Shown: positions 33,449-45,576, counted from the stretch's first letter. The stretch is DNA of 64,000 bases from Cudoniella acicularis (GCA_013054445.1 JAAMPI010000086.1:1-64000); one strand, 5' to 3'. Notes: generated by a model not told the origin, from the sequence alone. A program made the numbers and translations.

Positions 33449-34405
33449 ATGGCGAAAGCGCAACAACTTCCTACAGAATCGGAAATGGTGGAGGTGCCTC
33501 CCGAAGTCGACGTACCACAGCCTCCTTCGATTCCGCGACCCATCAATGCCATCACACGTTGCCCCACCTTCAAAAGGGCCTCCAAAGCTCTCTCTTCAAC
33601 ACTCTGCCTCTCTTCTGCCAAGTTCCCACGATTCATGGAACTGCCACCCGAATTGCGCCGTCAAATATGGAAAGAATCCTTCGTCCCGAGAGTTCACGAA
33701 CTCCACCCATGCGCAAAGCTCTACAACGAACGAATGACCTTCCGATCTAACTCCTCGAAAACCCCATCAATATTCCATGTCTGCCACGAATCCCGAGAAG
33801 TAGCCCTTGAACACTATGAGTTGATGAAATACGAGCCTTCGCGGGGTACAAGCGGGAAGGGGATATTGCGTTTTTGGTTTTCTCCCGAGTTAGATACGCT
33901 ACTGCTCAATAGCTTGATGGGCCTGTTTATGATGTTTGTTCTGTTGGAGGAAGAAGCCGATTACAGCGGTTCGATGAAAGGTTGGCAGACTGTTGCCTTT
34001 GACGCCGAGCGAGCACAACTTATTACTCTCCTTTCCGGCATCCACGGACATGCTCCCCAACCCCGAATTAAAGAGGTTTTCCCCTCCCTCAAGCAGCTTA
34101 TCATTGCATTCGATTATACTTCCCGCGGAAAGACTCGATTTCGCACATCTGTGTGGCCTGGCGAGAACGGGACGAGCTTGAGACAATTTCCCTGGCCCGT
34201 TATGGAGAGCAGGGAATTTGACACGATCTTCAAACCCATGAGGGAGTATCTTGAGAATGATTATAAGGGCAAGGGAGAGGTTCCCGAAATTCAAGTGGCC
34301 AAGGTTAAGAGGAAGACTTTCATCAGGGGTGATGTTCGGTACGCTTTCAGGAAGAGTTGTGCATTTTTGGGGATGCGACCTAGAGGCGTTTTTAGGAGGA
34401 TTTAA
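33449..34405 (+). CDS. 2EXR-domain protein
   Basis: Single-exon, 318 aa. The 2EXR motif is at about residues 55-100: FPRFMELPPELRRQIWKESF, then ...IFHVCHESREVALEHYELM. This domain is a fungal-specific family of unknown function, often in large paralogous groups. It is followed by a region containing FWFSPELDTLLLNSLMGLF and a basic C-terminus (KVKRKTFIRGDVRYAFRKS). The N-terminal 50 residues are Pro-rich and disordered. No signal peptide or transmembrane span. The gene looks intact, and its leader is pyrimidine-rich. Confidence 0.88.
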   Translation: MAKAQQLPTESEMVEVPPEVDVPQPPSIPRPINAITRCPTFKRASKALSSTLCLSSAKFPRFMELPPELRRQIWKESFVPRVHELHPCAKLYNERMTFRSNSSKTPSIFHVCHESREVALEHYELMKYEPSRGTSGKGILRFWFSPELDTLLLNSLMGLFMMFVLLEEEADYSGSMKGWQTVAFDAERAQLITLLSGIHGHAPQPRIKEVFPSLKQLIIAFDYTSRGKTRFRTSVWPGENGTSLRQFPWPVMESREFDTIFKPMREYLENDYKGKGEVPEIQVAKVKRKTFIRGDVRYAFRKSCAFLGMRPRGVFRRI

Positions 34406-34788
34406 CAAGGGACAAAATGAATGGCGATAAATGTGACGGCCGACGGCGTTCGTTGCTAAATTATGATTAGAAATTCAGCCAGAATCGATTCGTTGTGGGA
34501 GAGGGAACTAATCAAAGATATGGATGGCACATGGATCAGCTATCCAGGGATTTTCATTTACAACGCTACAAGCCTTGGACGTGTACATTTACTATGTAAC
34601 TACAATTCTTGAATCGGCACTGTGCAAAGTCTTTGATATTGTGAGAGAACTTTTGCTATTCATTCCTCCATATAAAATCATGCCTTTTCAACGAAACAAT
34701 GCATGCACCAAAATAGGGGACGTCAACATCAGCCCCTGGGTATGTCAAAAGCTTCTAAAAGCTACCCATATGCACCACCACTAAACAT

Positions 34789-35622
34789 CTACCACTTTGC
34801 TTCCTTTCGATCTAAGAATGCCTTCAAGATCGCAAGCAGATTCTCCAACGACGCCAACCAAACCCTCAGCTCTGCCAACACCTTCTCCTGATCCTCACCC
34901 AACTTGCCATAGAACACATTTCGGTATGGGCACGCGGACATGGCGGCGCTGAAGACGGGTTTGACGAGGAAAGAGTGGTGGGGCTTGAGTGTGCTGCCAT
35001 AAGCATTGCGGAAGGAGGTGCTGAGTTCTTCGGCTGTGGTGGCGATGTTTTGGGAGAGGGCAATGGCTGTGAAATCTAATCCTCTGCGTGGGAGTTAGTC
35101 TGTACTCTTCTATTAAAAGTAAAAAGAATCGAGAAGGGTAGAGGAAGGGAAGAGAACAGGGTTGGTGACGAACCGAACGAGCCATACGAGGCCTTCTGTA
35201 GCGGTGTGCTTCTTGGTCTTGAGCTCGTTGAGCACTAAATCTTGCAGTGTCTCCGACTCTCCGGGTGCGGCCAGCTGTCTATCCCTTATTTTCTGCGGAG
35301 TGTAAGCCGGATTGCCTTTCGGATTGTGCGAGAGGGCAGGCTACCTTGACGTTGCCCAGCATGTCAGATTTCACGGGAGTGAATGCTACAGAACCGAGGA
35401 CATCTGCGAGTTTTCAAAAGTTAGTATGAAATATTTGAAGAATGGATGGTTTGTAATGGAGAGGGGAGTACCAAAAAGAGTAGTGAGGGACTCGGCAGCT
35501 TCGAGGAACTCGGTGGTTGAGACAGCATTGTCCTTCTCCTTATTGACCGGCACGTCCGTGAAGCTCTTCTTAAGGGTGTCGAGGAAAGTTCCTCCAGGAG
35601 GGTAAGCATTGGTTGATGCCAT
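34789..35622 (-). CDS. Glycolipid transfer protein (HET-C2 type)
   Basis: A 207-aa GLTP-fold protein that in characterised members moves glycosphingolipids between membranes; the Podospora orthologue HET-C2 acts in heterokaryon incompatibility. Exons are 35622-35472, 35403-35345, 35292-35174 and 35083-34789. GLTP marks are visible: VKSDMLGNVKKIRDRQLAAP with the Asp/Asn/Lys headgroup residues, EGLVWLVRGLDFTAIAL with the stacking Trp, and STLKPHHSFLVKPVFSAAM with the conserved His. The C-terminus is AILKAFLDRKEAKW. Length and layout are standard. Whether it has an allorecognition role here cannot be seen. Confidence 0.93.
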
Positions 35623-37322
35623 TTTTGCGGTTGGTTAGGATTTTTGGGGATTGAACAGGAGAAAGGATGGGTTGTTGTGGAAGTGTGGAGGTTTGATACG
35701 AAACCGTTCGAGAATCGAGGGTTGAGCTTGAGTTGAGTATCGGTGAGGGGCACTGAGCATTGATACAGTCAGGGGTGGACCCTGCCCTCATTCGTGCCCG
35801 AAGTGCGCGTTCAATTGGTGGGGAAATAAGCTAATACGCAAGTGGGTTATTACGGCGGATGTTATATTCTCTGACCATTGCGCGCAGCATTTTGCGGAAG
35901 GCGCAATCATTTAAGTTGCCTTTCAAGGCTGCGCAGGTAGACAGAATACAATCCGCCGTAATCGCCCACTTTTTTCTCCCACCTCTTCGCACGCACTTTC
36001 ATCTCTTCTCTCCTCACTCCATCAACACCATCCTCTTCAATTCGAGTACCATCACTCTGCAGTTCATCATTTCCTCCTTTGGTGTATCCCTCCAGTCTCT
36101 AAAACAGTCCCTCGTTCCGGTGTCCGTATCGTAAGATACAAAATAGAGCCTGCCCCGTTCTGAACGGTGGCCCTTTTCTCATGGTTCTGGACATTTGGAT
36201 TGGGGCAAACTGTGGTCTGCTGCGACATGTATCTGTTTGGAGCAACCGCCCAAGCGTGACTTTATTAGTGATGTAGCATGACATTCAGTCAGGGGAGAGA
36301 TTTGCGATGGTATTGTTGGGGTTTTCTTCCTCTTCTTTTGACCTACCTTTTTTTGTCTTTCAACCATGGGGTCACCACCCTTCCTGGACGCGACACGATG
36401 GCAAAAAGCTGGTATGTTCTTCAATTCCCCGTTCAAAAAAGGCGAAAGGTGTTCTCTTACTAAATTTTCAAGTGCAGGCATACAATGGATAGTTCGGTGC
36501 CTGAACAGCTTGACAGCTTGTCGAATCGTTGATGGGAAGTATGCGTGGCGAAGTGGTCATTAGTGACCTTCTCCAAAACACTGACGACAAATGATTTAGG
36601 ATTCGAATAGCAAGTCGGTCTCCAGTGAGAGCTGCGCCTGCCTGAGAAATGTGTTCGAACACATGATGGTCCGAGACAAGTGTTCATCCATTATCATTCT
36701 GTTTCAATGAAACATTGCTATGAACGTCGTTTAGTTTTGCACGTATTTGAGCTTGTATTCCAGCTGCACTGTATACTGTGCTGTTGGCGTTCAATCGCGT
36801 TGTCGTCAAATGCTGTAACATTGAAACATTGAAACATTTGATACTATATCGTTTTTGCATTATCTCCTTGACCATTAAGCGCTTAGTATCGCAAACTCAG
36901 ACAAAACACCCAAAGCCTATTAAACAACCGCCAGGTGAAAAGTACCGAGACTTAAAGAGTTAATATAAGACGAATGTCCAAATTTACTTGAATTCTCTCT
37001 CTTTCTAATATCGTCTCACAGTAGCAGAGATATTTACTGTTGTAGCGGATTTTGCAATATCGGTCTAAGGGACAAATGTGCAACACTGAACAGCTACGCA
37101 ATACCTCGCTTAATCCAAGCGGCTTGCTCAGGCAGATCACAGGGGAGAGGATGAGCCACTGAGACGGGCTGCGCTGCAGCCTGCAAGGTTTATTTTTTCA
37201 GCCGCTTGTCTCGCAATATTTCAAAGCTTTAAAAATAGGTCTCCGACCGCTTAATCTTGCTCATAATCCTCCTGGTCCCAAATTTGCTTGTGATTTATTC
37301 ATCCCCACTCCAAATCCTCATC
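35623..37322. other. Intergenic, no supported gene
   Basis: 1.7 kb with only short, phase-overlapping open frames. It includes pyrimidine-rich sequence near 35970-36090. A short stretch at 37180-37190 (GGTTTATTTTTTCAG) resembles one arm of the hairpin at 575-613. Nothing recognisable as a gene. Confidence 0.45.
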
Positions 37323-38049
37323 ATGAGTTTCCTTCAGTAGATCCAAAACCCACCATACACCAACGACACCATCACAGAAGAGATCCAATGCTATGGTCTC
37401 CCGTACGGGGGAATCGGCTTTGTCTCCCATCTCCTCACGTACTACACGATAAGATACTCCGTTGTCGCTGTCGCTAGCGATTTATCGCCATTGCAATCTG
37501 GAAGATGATTCTCTCCGTACGCTGGGATCATTGAGTTTACATGCCGCCCTACTTCTGGAAGAAGAACCTCATTTCGCCAACCCCTACAGAGATGTGGGGC
37601 CAAGTGGTGATGCCAGAAAGGTGCTTTGGTGGCTCTTGTTGTATATCCCTAGTGTCATCCTTGGACTTACCGGCCTAGTATCTTTGATCGTTGAAGAGAT
37701 TGGTGAAAATCCAGCGTTGAGAACCATTACCATCATATTTGGGTCAGTCGCAGCCTTGATATTTGTCGGCGGGCTGGTGTCCGGGGTTTATGGGTGGAGT
37801 CTGGCAAGCAAAGAACGATCTGAACGGAATGGTACGAAGGAAGTTCGCTTCAGTTTCGAACTTTTTCCTGATGTCTGTATTTGGGTATTGGCTGGCCTGT
37901 TGATTGGAACGGGCACACTTGCTACTTTTTATAGTGATTGGGTTTTGGGTTCCATTGCGGGAAACCTCGGTGGTGCGCCCAGTGGCGATGTTGCACCCCT
38001 TTATTGGTCTTATTTTGTGGCTAAGCGGTTGCCGTTTTTCTCGCTTTAA
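37323..38049 (+). pseudogene. Fungal multipass membrane protein, broken
   Basis: The reading from ATG 37323 meets TAG at 37338-37340, then continues cleanly as PPYTNDTITEEIQCYGLPYG and GIGFVSHLLTYYTI, an N-terminus I recognise from an unnamed fungal membrane family. The frame then jumps: FIAIAIWKMILSV appears in a second frame, and LGSLSLHAALLLEEEP in the frame that stays open from 37462 to 38049. That last part has at least three hydrophobic spans (WWLLLYIPSVILGLTGLVSL, ITIIFGSVAALIFVGGLVS, IWVLAGLLIGTGTLATFY). A segment appears deleted after YYTI. The gene carries one nonsense codon and at least two frame changes, so it is not functional. Confidence 0.65.
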
Positions 38050-39259
38050 TCAATACTTGCAAGATATATTTCTTGAATTATTACATCGCGCAATAGATAA
38101 TTCATTTACGCTTGTTCATTTGATCAAATTATTGCCAGCACTCTCTCACACTCCGTCAAATATACCCAAATGCTCATTATCTTCTCGACAACACCCTTGA
38201 AAGTCCCAAATTCCGAAAGACATCCATTATCCAATTTATCCCCCAAAACTAGGCTTTCCGCCAACCCAGCGCGGCAATTGTCAGCCAGTAGCTTTTCATA
38301 TTTTGGCCCACTCCTCCAAATGCCCATTTCTGCTAGTTCGCGATAGCATCGACACACAAGTTCCACGATCATCTTGCCAAGAGATATGATTTCTAGCGAG
38401 TGAAGCAGGGGTTTCGCTAGGCGGGGTGGTGCTAATTGGTAGCGGATTTATAGTTTGTAGCCAGCAGGTGTTAAATATTCCACTTGAGGCAAAGATGTTT
38501 ATGAAGAGTATTCGCAAGGACGGTTAATAAAAGCGCTAGCCAAAAGAGCCTTTCCCTACAACTACAGCCATTATTAAAGAAGTGAAACATGCCATCATCA
38601 TCGAATTTGGAATTGTTCTAAGGCTGCCTCAACCCTCTCTACCATCTGTGCCGCTTCTCCTAAATCCGAAGATCTGATCAATTTGATCAACTTCATGATA
38701 CAGCTCCAGTTCTATACAACAGTTAATGCAAACAGTTAATAGTGTCATTAATGGCGCGTTCTTGTACTTGTGCTTGATCCTTGTATAACGAGCATTGAGA
38801 GGCCCGTGGAGGCCTTTACCTATTATCCTTCCTTGCTAGTCTCTCTTGCTCAAAGCACTCTTCGACTCGCAGTCAATACAGAAGACGTGGATCTTTGTTT
38901 CGGTCTCGGAACAGAGTGACGAGGGGTAAGGAATTAAAATTTTATCTTGTTAGGAGTGCGTTGCATTAGCCCGGGCGTTGCATTTAAGTGGGCACTCGAA
39001 TATAGAATTAGGTGCCGTAGATTTAAGGCTGAAAAAACCAGGCATCAATGCTTTTGCAGGCCTCTTTCTAACCAACGCGCAGCGTGCCTGAATCATAGTC
39101 CAGATTTGGGCTATATCGATGAGATTCCTCTCGCAAATGATGTTTCGAGGATGCTGTCATTCTGCTGAATCATTTCCTCCTCGCTTGAGCTGTTTATCTT
39201 GTTCTTGGTTAGACTGATGACTAGCCTGACAGTATTATTGTGGTCGGCGTCGTGAAACG
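38050..39259. other. Intergenic with weak minus-strand coding traces
   Basis: An 82-codon minus frame (38372-38124; CRCYRELAEMGIWRSGPKYE, then LGDKLDNGCLSEFGTFKGV) and a shorter one near 38605-38700 (SDLGEAAQMVERVEAALEQF) have some coding character. They could be 3' exons of lost genes. I cannot assign a family or join them. Confidence 0.3.
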
Positions 39260-42200
39260 ATGCTGATACTCTCGCGACATCACAAGCATCACCCAATTGC
39301 TCGGCCACCAGCGTTTTTCTCTACGGAGCCTTCGAGGCACGCACAATGCCGACCAAGATTTATCCCAGCCTCGCCTACGTTGCGCTCCCAGACATACCGC
39401 TGTCCCAGGATATCCAGAAGTCTCCGGCAGCTGAAGACAACAGAGAAATTACCATGTCTCAACGAAAGTGCACGATTATCATCGGTGTTCTACTCCTCAA
39501 TCCGCCCTTTGAACAATACCACAGGGAATGTCCAGAATCGGGCTCAGCTCCATACCCAGGATTACACAATTGGCTGGATATGCGCACTCAGCCTTGAGCT
39601 CACGGCTGCAATCGCAATGTTGGATGAGCGGCACAAACCTATCGCCTTTGATGATGATGATATCACTTATACCTTGGGCCGTATCGGTCGACACAATGTT
39701 GTACTTGCCAGTCTCAATGCTGGGCAGCCAGGCACCAACTCTGCTGCAACAGTTGCCACACAAATGGCAAGAAGTTTTCCGGCTCTGCGATTTGGGCTCT
39801 TCGTCGGCATTGGTGGTGGCATACCCAACATTCAACATGATATACGGCTTGGTGATGTTGTTGTGAGTCAGCCAGACGGTTTGCATAGCGGAGTTGTCCA
39901 ATATGACCTAGGGAAGGTCACGCCGAACGGCGGATGGGTGAGGAAAGGCTCGCTAGATGCACCACCACGAGGACTCCTGTCTGCATTGAGTACATTGCAG
40001 GCTGAGCATGGTCTAGGGAATTTCAGGTTACCCGAATTCTTATCAGCTGTCACTAAACTTGAAAGGTTTTGCTCTCCTGGACCAAACCATGACCGGCTGT
40101 ATCAAGCGAAATATACCCATAAAGGTGGCCTTGATTGCACGACATGCTCTGAGGCAGCAGTAATGGGTCGTAAACCGCGTAACGGGAATTGTGTGATCGT
40201 GCATTATGGCACAATTGCTTCAGGGAATCGTGTCATGAAAGATGGCATGGAGAGAGAGAGATTAAGTCGGCGGAACGAGGGGATCCTTTGTTTTGAGATG
40301 GAAGCTGCCGGCGTTATGAATAGCATTCTGAAATGCCTTATCATACGGGGCATCAGTGATTATGCAGACTCACACAAGAATGATAAGTGGCATGGATATG
40401 CTGCTGCGACGGCGTCTGCGTTCACAAAGGAGCTACTCTACACGCTCCAACCAAAGAACGTGCATCGCATGGAGACAATTTTGTCTTCTGTCAACAAATG
40501 TACGTTCTGATGGTCTATATCTTTGGTTTTCCCTCTACAATTTTTTCTTATAACTAAAGGGGGATCAAATCTTTGTAACTGTTGCACATCTGATAGGAGA
40601 CATGTGGTTTTATAAGGGTACCTGCTATCCTGAGCTTTCCTCGAATCATCGAGTAGTATATTTTCAACTCGTATATATATCTCTGCAGTCAAATCTGACC
40701 TCCTCTATAGCATGGGATGATCATATCTATAAGTCACTGGCCTTCCCGGAAATGGATACTCGCTGGGTAATGATTGAAAAACCAGAAGAAGACACTTGTG
40801 AATGGATATTTTCTGACCCAAATTATACGGAATGGCGTGCTGGCAAGCAGAAAATCCTGTGGATCAAAGGCAAGCCAGGGAGCGGCAAGTCAGTCCTGAT
40901 GAAGAGAATATTTGAAGTGATGGAGAACGAAAGTCAAAAATCAGGAAGATATGTGGCAAAGTTTTTTTATCAATGGACGTGGTAATATTATGGAAAGGAC
41001 AATGTCTGGACTCTTGAAGAGTTTGATGTTCCAGCTTTTAAAGCAACATAAAATTCTACTGAGCCACGTACTCCAGAGGTTCCTCGACAAGCATTTGAAG
41101 CAAGGTGACCAGCTCGATTGGGAGGTCGGTGAGCTAAAGGAGCTTCTCCTTTGGGGAGCTCGACATGGAAAAGAGTCGATCTGGATTATTGACGCGCTCG
41201 ATGAATTTGCAGCAGAGGAACTAGAGCACCTTGTGGGATTTCTAGAGGACATTGTTGCAACCGCCGACACAACGGTCAGGGTATGCTTATCTAGTCGGCG
41301 TTATCCAAATATTAGTGCGAAGGATTGTTTCGAGGTAGATATGGGCGTGGGAAGCTACGTCGATATTCAAAAGTTTCTTGAGCGGAAGCTCAACGATGCC
41401 GAGAAGTCCTACAGAGTGCCGAAAGACAGTATCGGGTCGCTCAAGATTCAACTTGATGATCGGGCTGATGGAGTTTTTCTCTGGGCGCGCCTCACAGTTG
41501 AGGGGTTACTTTCGGGCATTCGGAATGGCGATAGTCTTGAAAGTATGTCAGAAACGATAAAATTTACACCATCAAAGCTCGAAGATATCTACCGCGAGCT
41601 GGTATCCGATATCGCAGCCAAAGGGTCGACACTTGAGACGATCCGGCTTGTTCAGTGGGTTCTATACGCAGAGAGACCTTTGACTCTTACTGAGATCCGG
41701 CATGCACTTAGCTGTGATCATGACATAAAAGATGACGATCAAATGGAACGATGGATCAAAGCCCGCGCCCGTGATCTCATTGAAATTCGCCCCGGAAAGG
41801 CACAAGGCATGCAAGCACCAAAAATTGTTCAATTTATCCATCAAACTGTGAAGGATTACTTCTTCCGACTCCCGTCGCTGTACGAATTGCAAACACCTTT
41901 CAAGGGCCTGTCTGCGGGCAACGCCCAGCTGAATCTAATGCTAAATTGTCTGATGTTCATGCGGAACAAGCAATTTCCAACTGGTAGCCAATCCTCAAAG
42001 AGTAGTCGACAATGCTCGGCGGAAAATAGATTTCCCAGGCGGCGGCAACCCTTCTGGGAAGATTCATTTCTTGAATACGCCGATCAGTCCTGGCTTTCTC
42101 ATGCCCAGAACGCGGAAAGTCTTGGAGTATTGCCTGCAGATATTGCTCCTAGATTAAAAAGGCTTTTGGAAGATAAAGAAAAGTGTGACCAGTGGGGTTA

Positions 42201-42942
42201 TTTCTCCTGTACCGACCAGCAAAGCAAGGACTTCAAGCCCGAAGGCTCTTTCATTGTTGTAGCAGTACGATACAACTTGCTAAGCCATGTGGAGACATTT
42301 CTCTCAATCAATCGTTGTCGCGGTACTGAAGGCTTTCGAGAGAGCATATCTGGCCACTGGTCTCTACTCGGTACAGCGGCAGGCGAGGGCTTTGTTGAAA
42401 TGGTCCAGCTGCTCCTGAGATACAAAGTAGAAATCAATCCATACAACCCTACCTGGAGTACGCTTGGATGGAACTGGCAGTCACCAATAGATGAAGCCAT
42501 CCTGAATGGTCACAGAGACGTCGTCTGCTTCCTGGTGGAAAATGGGGCGTCTTTAGCAACCCAACCAGATTCACAAAAGCCAAACCCTTTTCAAGTAGCC
42601 ATTATGGCAAACAGGGCCTCTATGGTAGAGCTCTTAATCCACCTCGGTGCTGATGTCAATGCTCCTGGATTTTCGGGTCAAAAACCAATAGAGGACGCCG
42701 CTGAACGCGGAAACGTAGACCCTATGAGGGTACTTCTTGCCCATAATGCTACGCCCACCTTATACGCACTACATTTAGCAGTCAAAAATAACCAAAGGGA
42801 AGCCGTCAATATTTTAAAAGGGTATGGTATCCAGGCTCATCCATCAGATGTTAGGTGGGGTATTGGAATATCACCTTTTAGGCCCTCAAAACCTGCCTCA
42901 AAGGCCACACCACGACAACAAGCCAGAGACATATGGGTTTAG
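39260..42942 (+). CDS. NLR-like receptor: PNP-NACHT-ankyrin, one frameshift
   Basis: Fungal STAND/NLR architecture. The N-terminal purine nucleoside phosphorylase-like domain spans 39555-40470 (DYTIGWICALSLELTAAIAM, FVGIGGGIPN, EAAGVMNSILKCLIIRGISD). A linker with an intron between about 40500 and 40690 follows. The NACHT domain has Walker A WIKGKPGSGKSVLM (about 40860) and Walker B IWIIDALDEF (about 41180). A winged-helix-like region (VQWVLYAERPLTLTEIRHAL) and about five ankyrin repeats at the C-terminus follow (for example VVCFLVENGASL, MVELLIHLGADVNAPG). After VAKFF the frame must move by one base in a run of seven T (40962-40968) to reach INGRGNIMERTMSG. The exact start is unclear; the first 90 or so codons lack domain character and a later ATG with an extra intron is possible. 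Confidence 0.82.
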
Positions 42943-43435
42943 CGTCCGGTACTGTAGTTAATTACTTTGCTATTTGGTGTTGTGGTGATATCTGATCGAA
43001 TAATATGTTGAAGTGGCTACATTCAGGAGCCGCAGTACGTCTACTTCCATTGTGACCGAAAATGAGGTGCCAAAGGCGAAGTTCTGAAAGCATCCAGGGC
43101 AAAACAAACTTCCACCGAGCACCCACTGCTAGTGGATTTTAAGAAAAATGGCAATTTAATAGAAATAAGGCTTACCTATAAACATCGACATTACCCACGT
43201 CTATAGCCAAACCTCGAAGTGCGGTTCGAATTGGGGAAAGAAATTGCCACTACCTGGACAAATTTACTCTTCCTCTACATGAAGCATCCCTCAAGACTTA
43301 GTTTATGCTACCTTGAAATCCAACAATAAAGGCTTATATACCAGGCCACTAGAATCGAACGGCCATTGATCGAAGTGCGTGATTACAAGGCCCTACAAAG
43401 AGTCTCGCACTGATCATTCCATATTCCGAAGGAGA
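42943..43435. other. Intergenic
   Basis: 3' flank of the NLR-like gene. A minus-strand open frame reaching 43383 is only the shadow and continuation of the truncated HET gene. Confidence 0.45.
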
Positions 43436-43672
43436 TTAAAATGCAAAGAATAAATTTGTTGTCGCGGCAAATCTGTGTCCATTGACGAGAATGTCCCTCG
43501 TGTTCAAGGGATCTCCCCAGACGTATGATATTGCGAAGTAGGTTGGATTGTCGTCCAGCGAATGTTTTATAAACTCGCATTCTATGTGCCTGGATGTTGC
43601 TACTCGAAGCCTCAAAAGCCTAATCTCTGATTTGGAAGGGTTAAGAGGCTTGTAAATTTGGGAGTTGGCCAT
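43436..43672 (-). pseudogene. Truncated HET-domain gene (N-terminal piece)
   Basis: A 78-codon frame starts MANSQIYKPLNPSKSEIRLL, continues CEFIKHSLDDNPTYFAISYV, then WGDPLNTRDILVNGHRF, and ends at a stop after NLFFAF. The AISYVWGD block is the diagnostic start of the fungal HET (heterokaryon incompatibility) domain, which normally runs for about 150 residues within a protein of 500-700. Here the rest is absent; sequence beyond 43436 does not resume the domain. It is likely a decayed remnant. It lies 0.5 kb from the NLR-like gene, a typical neighbourhood for such families. Confidence 0.75.
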
Positions 43673-44462
43673 GTCTTCGGCTGGTGCAATGTCGGTGGAG
43701 CGTATGTTATGATGGATGTCATATCAATCCATAGTTATAAGGTATGCATTGCTAGTGTATGTAGTATTTAGTGTTGAGAAAGCTCTAGAAGACTCCAGAG
43801 CAGTGGCAATTTGGAGGCAAATCACGTGCCTTGCCCCCCTTCAGGGGTATATATAGACCCTCATCCTCCTAGGTTTTAGAAGAGTTAGTCACAATGGATA
43901 TCACAGATCTCACCTTAAGTTTGTTCCGCTTAACATTTAGTCTAGTTGAGATCTCGTCTCAAAGCTTACTCTAAGTCAACTATAAATAGTTATGGTTCTA
44001 TATATAAAGTAATTAAGTAAAAAAGCAACTTGGATTATTAAATTGTTGTTTTACCCTATGTAGGTACTGTTTATTCACACCTCAAGTTGGATTTAGTGGA
44101 AGTGCATTCTCGCTATAACTTAAATCGCTCGACTCGATCGAGAAGAAAATATCTTCATTCCGGAGTATCTCCTCCACATGGGCAGAAATTTCGCTCCTGA
44201 ACTTATCGTCAGGTCCCGGATCACGTAATTTATCTTCCACGAGGACCACGATTGTTACCTTTGACAGGAACGGAAAGAGAGTTTTTTTTGTGTTGAGCGA
44301 GGCCTAGAAGCCATTCGTTCAGAGGCTCTCCAACGCGTGTTCCTGTTCCTGTTCCGTAACTTGAATCGTGTTCCGGTAAAACCTATACCTATTATTCAGA
44401 GGGTTAGCATTTGGTGGGATGTTCAGGCTGTTCCTTCTTTTTTTTTCTTCTTTTTTTTTTTT
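43673..44462. other. Intergenic, AT-rich
   Basis: No coding region recognised. A TATA-like stretch lies at about 43850 and a poly-T tract at 44437-44462. Confidence 0.4.
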
Positions 44463-45437
44463 CTAAATGTGGAAATGCTTTATTGATTTTCTGCCTACCT
44501 TTAAGCGGGTTAAAGAATTTGGAAATCGATGAAAAGAAGGCTTGTTATCATTTCCCGGTGGTAAATTCGCGAAGCTTGACATTATATAGGGAGAGTTTGA
44601 CAGAAGCTTTGCGTCGATTTCCAGATACTGGAGCGCGGAAAACCCAACGAATGTGAGTCGGTATGCAGTTGAAAGTGTCCGCGTGATTTTAAATGACAAA
44701 TGGAGCTTGACGAGAATGGGTTGTAGGACTTTCATCGATTGATTGCTTTCGGTGGGAGACAAGGTACGCTCAATTTGCATCTTGGTTTTGTCAGTTTGCC
44801 AGCTGAGCTCCTCGAGTGCTGGGAGGCATTGGAAGATGTATTCCACCGAGGGTCCTTGGGGGAGTGAACCCGTGGTGATTTCGAGTTTGGTAAGGGTGGA
44901 GCGGATTGGAGGGCCGTATGTCTCTGTTCCTGAATCGAGAAGAGTTTGCGATATCTTGGTGTTGAAATCCATCACCTTGAGCTGTTTAATTGCTGGGAGA
45001 GAGAGGAAGAAAACAATCTCTAAAGTTGTGATCTTGGCGTCTTGAACAGTAACATTTCACAATGCTGCATACTGGGAAGGATTTCCCAGAAGGTTTGTGA
45101 GACCAAATTCGGGGCTGTAGGTATTACGAGGGGTATCTCGCTCTCTGCGAACGTAAAATAGTGTCGGAGTTTTTCTGAACTCGACAGACCGTAAATGGAG
45201 TGAGTGTAAGGAAGTCAGATTGGCAAGTGGATGGGTGGCTTCGGCCCAATATCGCTTTCAGGAATAATCGTTTTCTGCGTAAAACCAGTTGATTTCTGCG
45301 ACGCGGGTCCAGGTGGCTCGTTCGGGATGAGAGTTGAGCGTGTGATTGAGAGTTCTAATTCTCTTGGTCCTCTCGTAAGTTTGAAAGTCCTGGGTCAGAT
45401 GTGTGAATTGGAGAGTTTGGTAGAGACCGGGTAGCAT
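44463..45437 (-). pseudogene. F-box/LRR-like protein with two nonsense codons
   Basis: From an ATG at 45437 (MLPGLYQTLQFTHLTQDFQT) a single frame runs to 44463. It is interrupted only by TGA at 45258-45260 and TGA at 45057-45059, about 324 codons in total. The text looks like the leucine-rich second half of fungal F-box proteins: LANLTSLHSLHLRSVEF, LEIVFFLSLPAIKQLKVMDF, LPALEELSWQT, ALQYLEIDA. No F-box motif itself is visible upstream. Both stops are one C-to-T change from CGA (Arg), the pattern left by RIP or cytosine deamination. Family assignment rests on the repeat pattern only. Confidence 0.55.
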
Positions 45438-45576
45438 TGTGGAATATCCGTTCCGCTGCGACAGCGCCCGCGTTCTTCGGTCCCGGATTAATATTATTCC
45501 GGAAGAACACCAAAACCCCGATTCTTTATTTACAAGTAAACAACCCTATTAGATCACTAATTGCACCACAACCACG

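Noticed and set aside
39260..39540. First 90 codons of the NLR frame as a signal or targeting peptide
   Set aside because: Arg/Ser/Pro-rich with no hydrophobic core; more likely leader or wrongly included upstream sequence.
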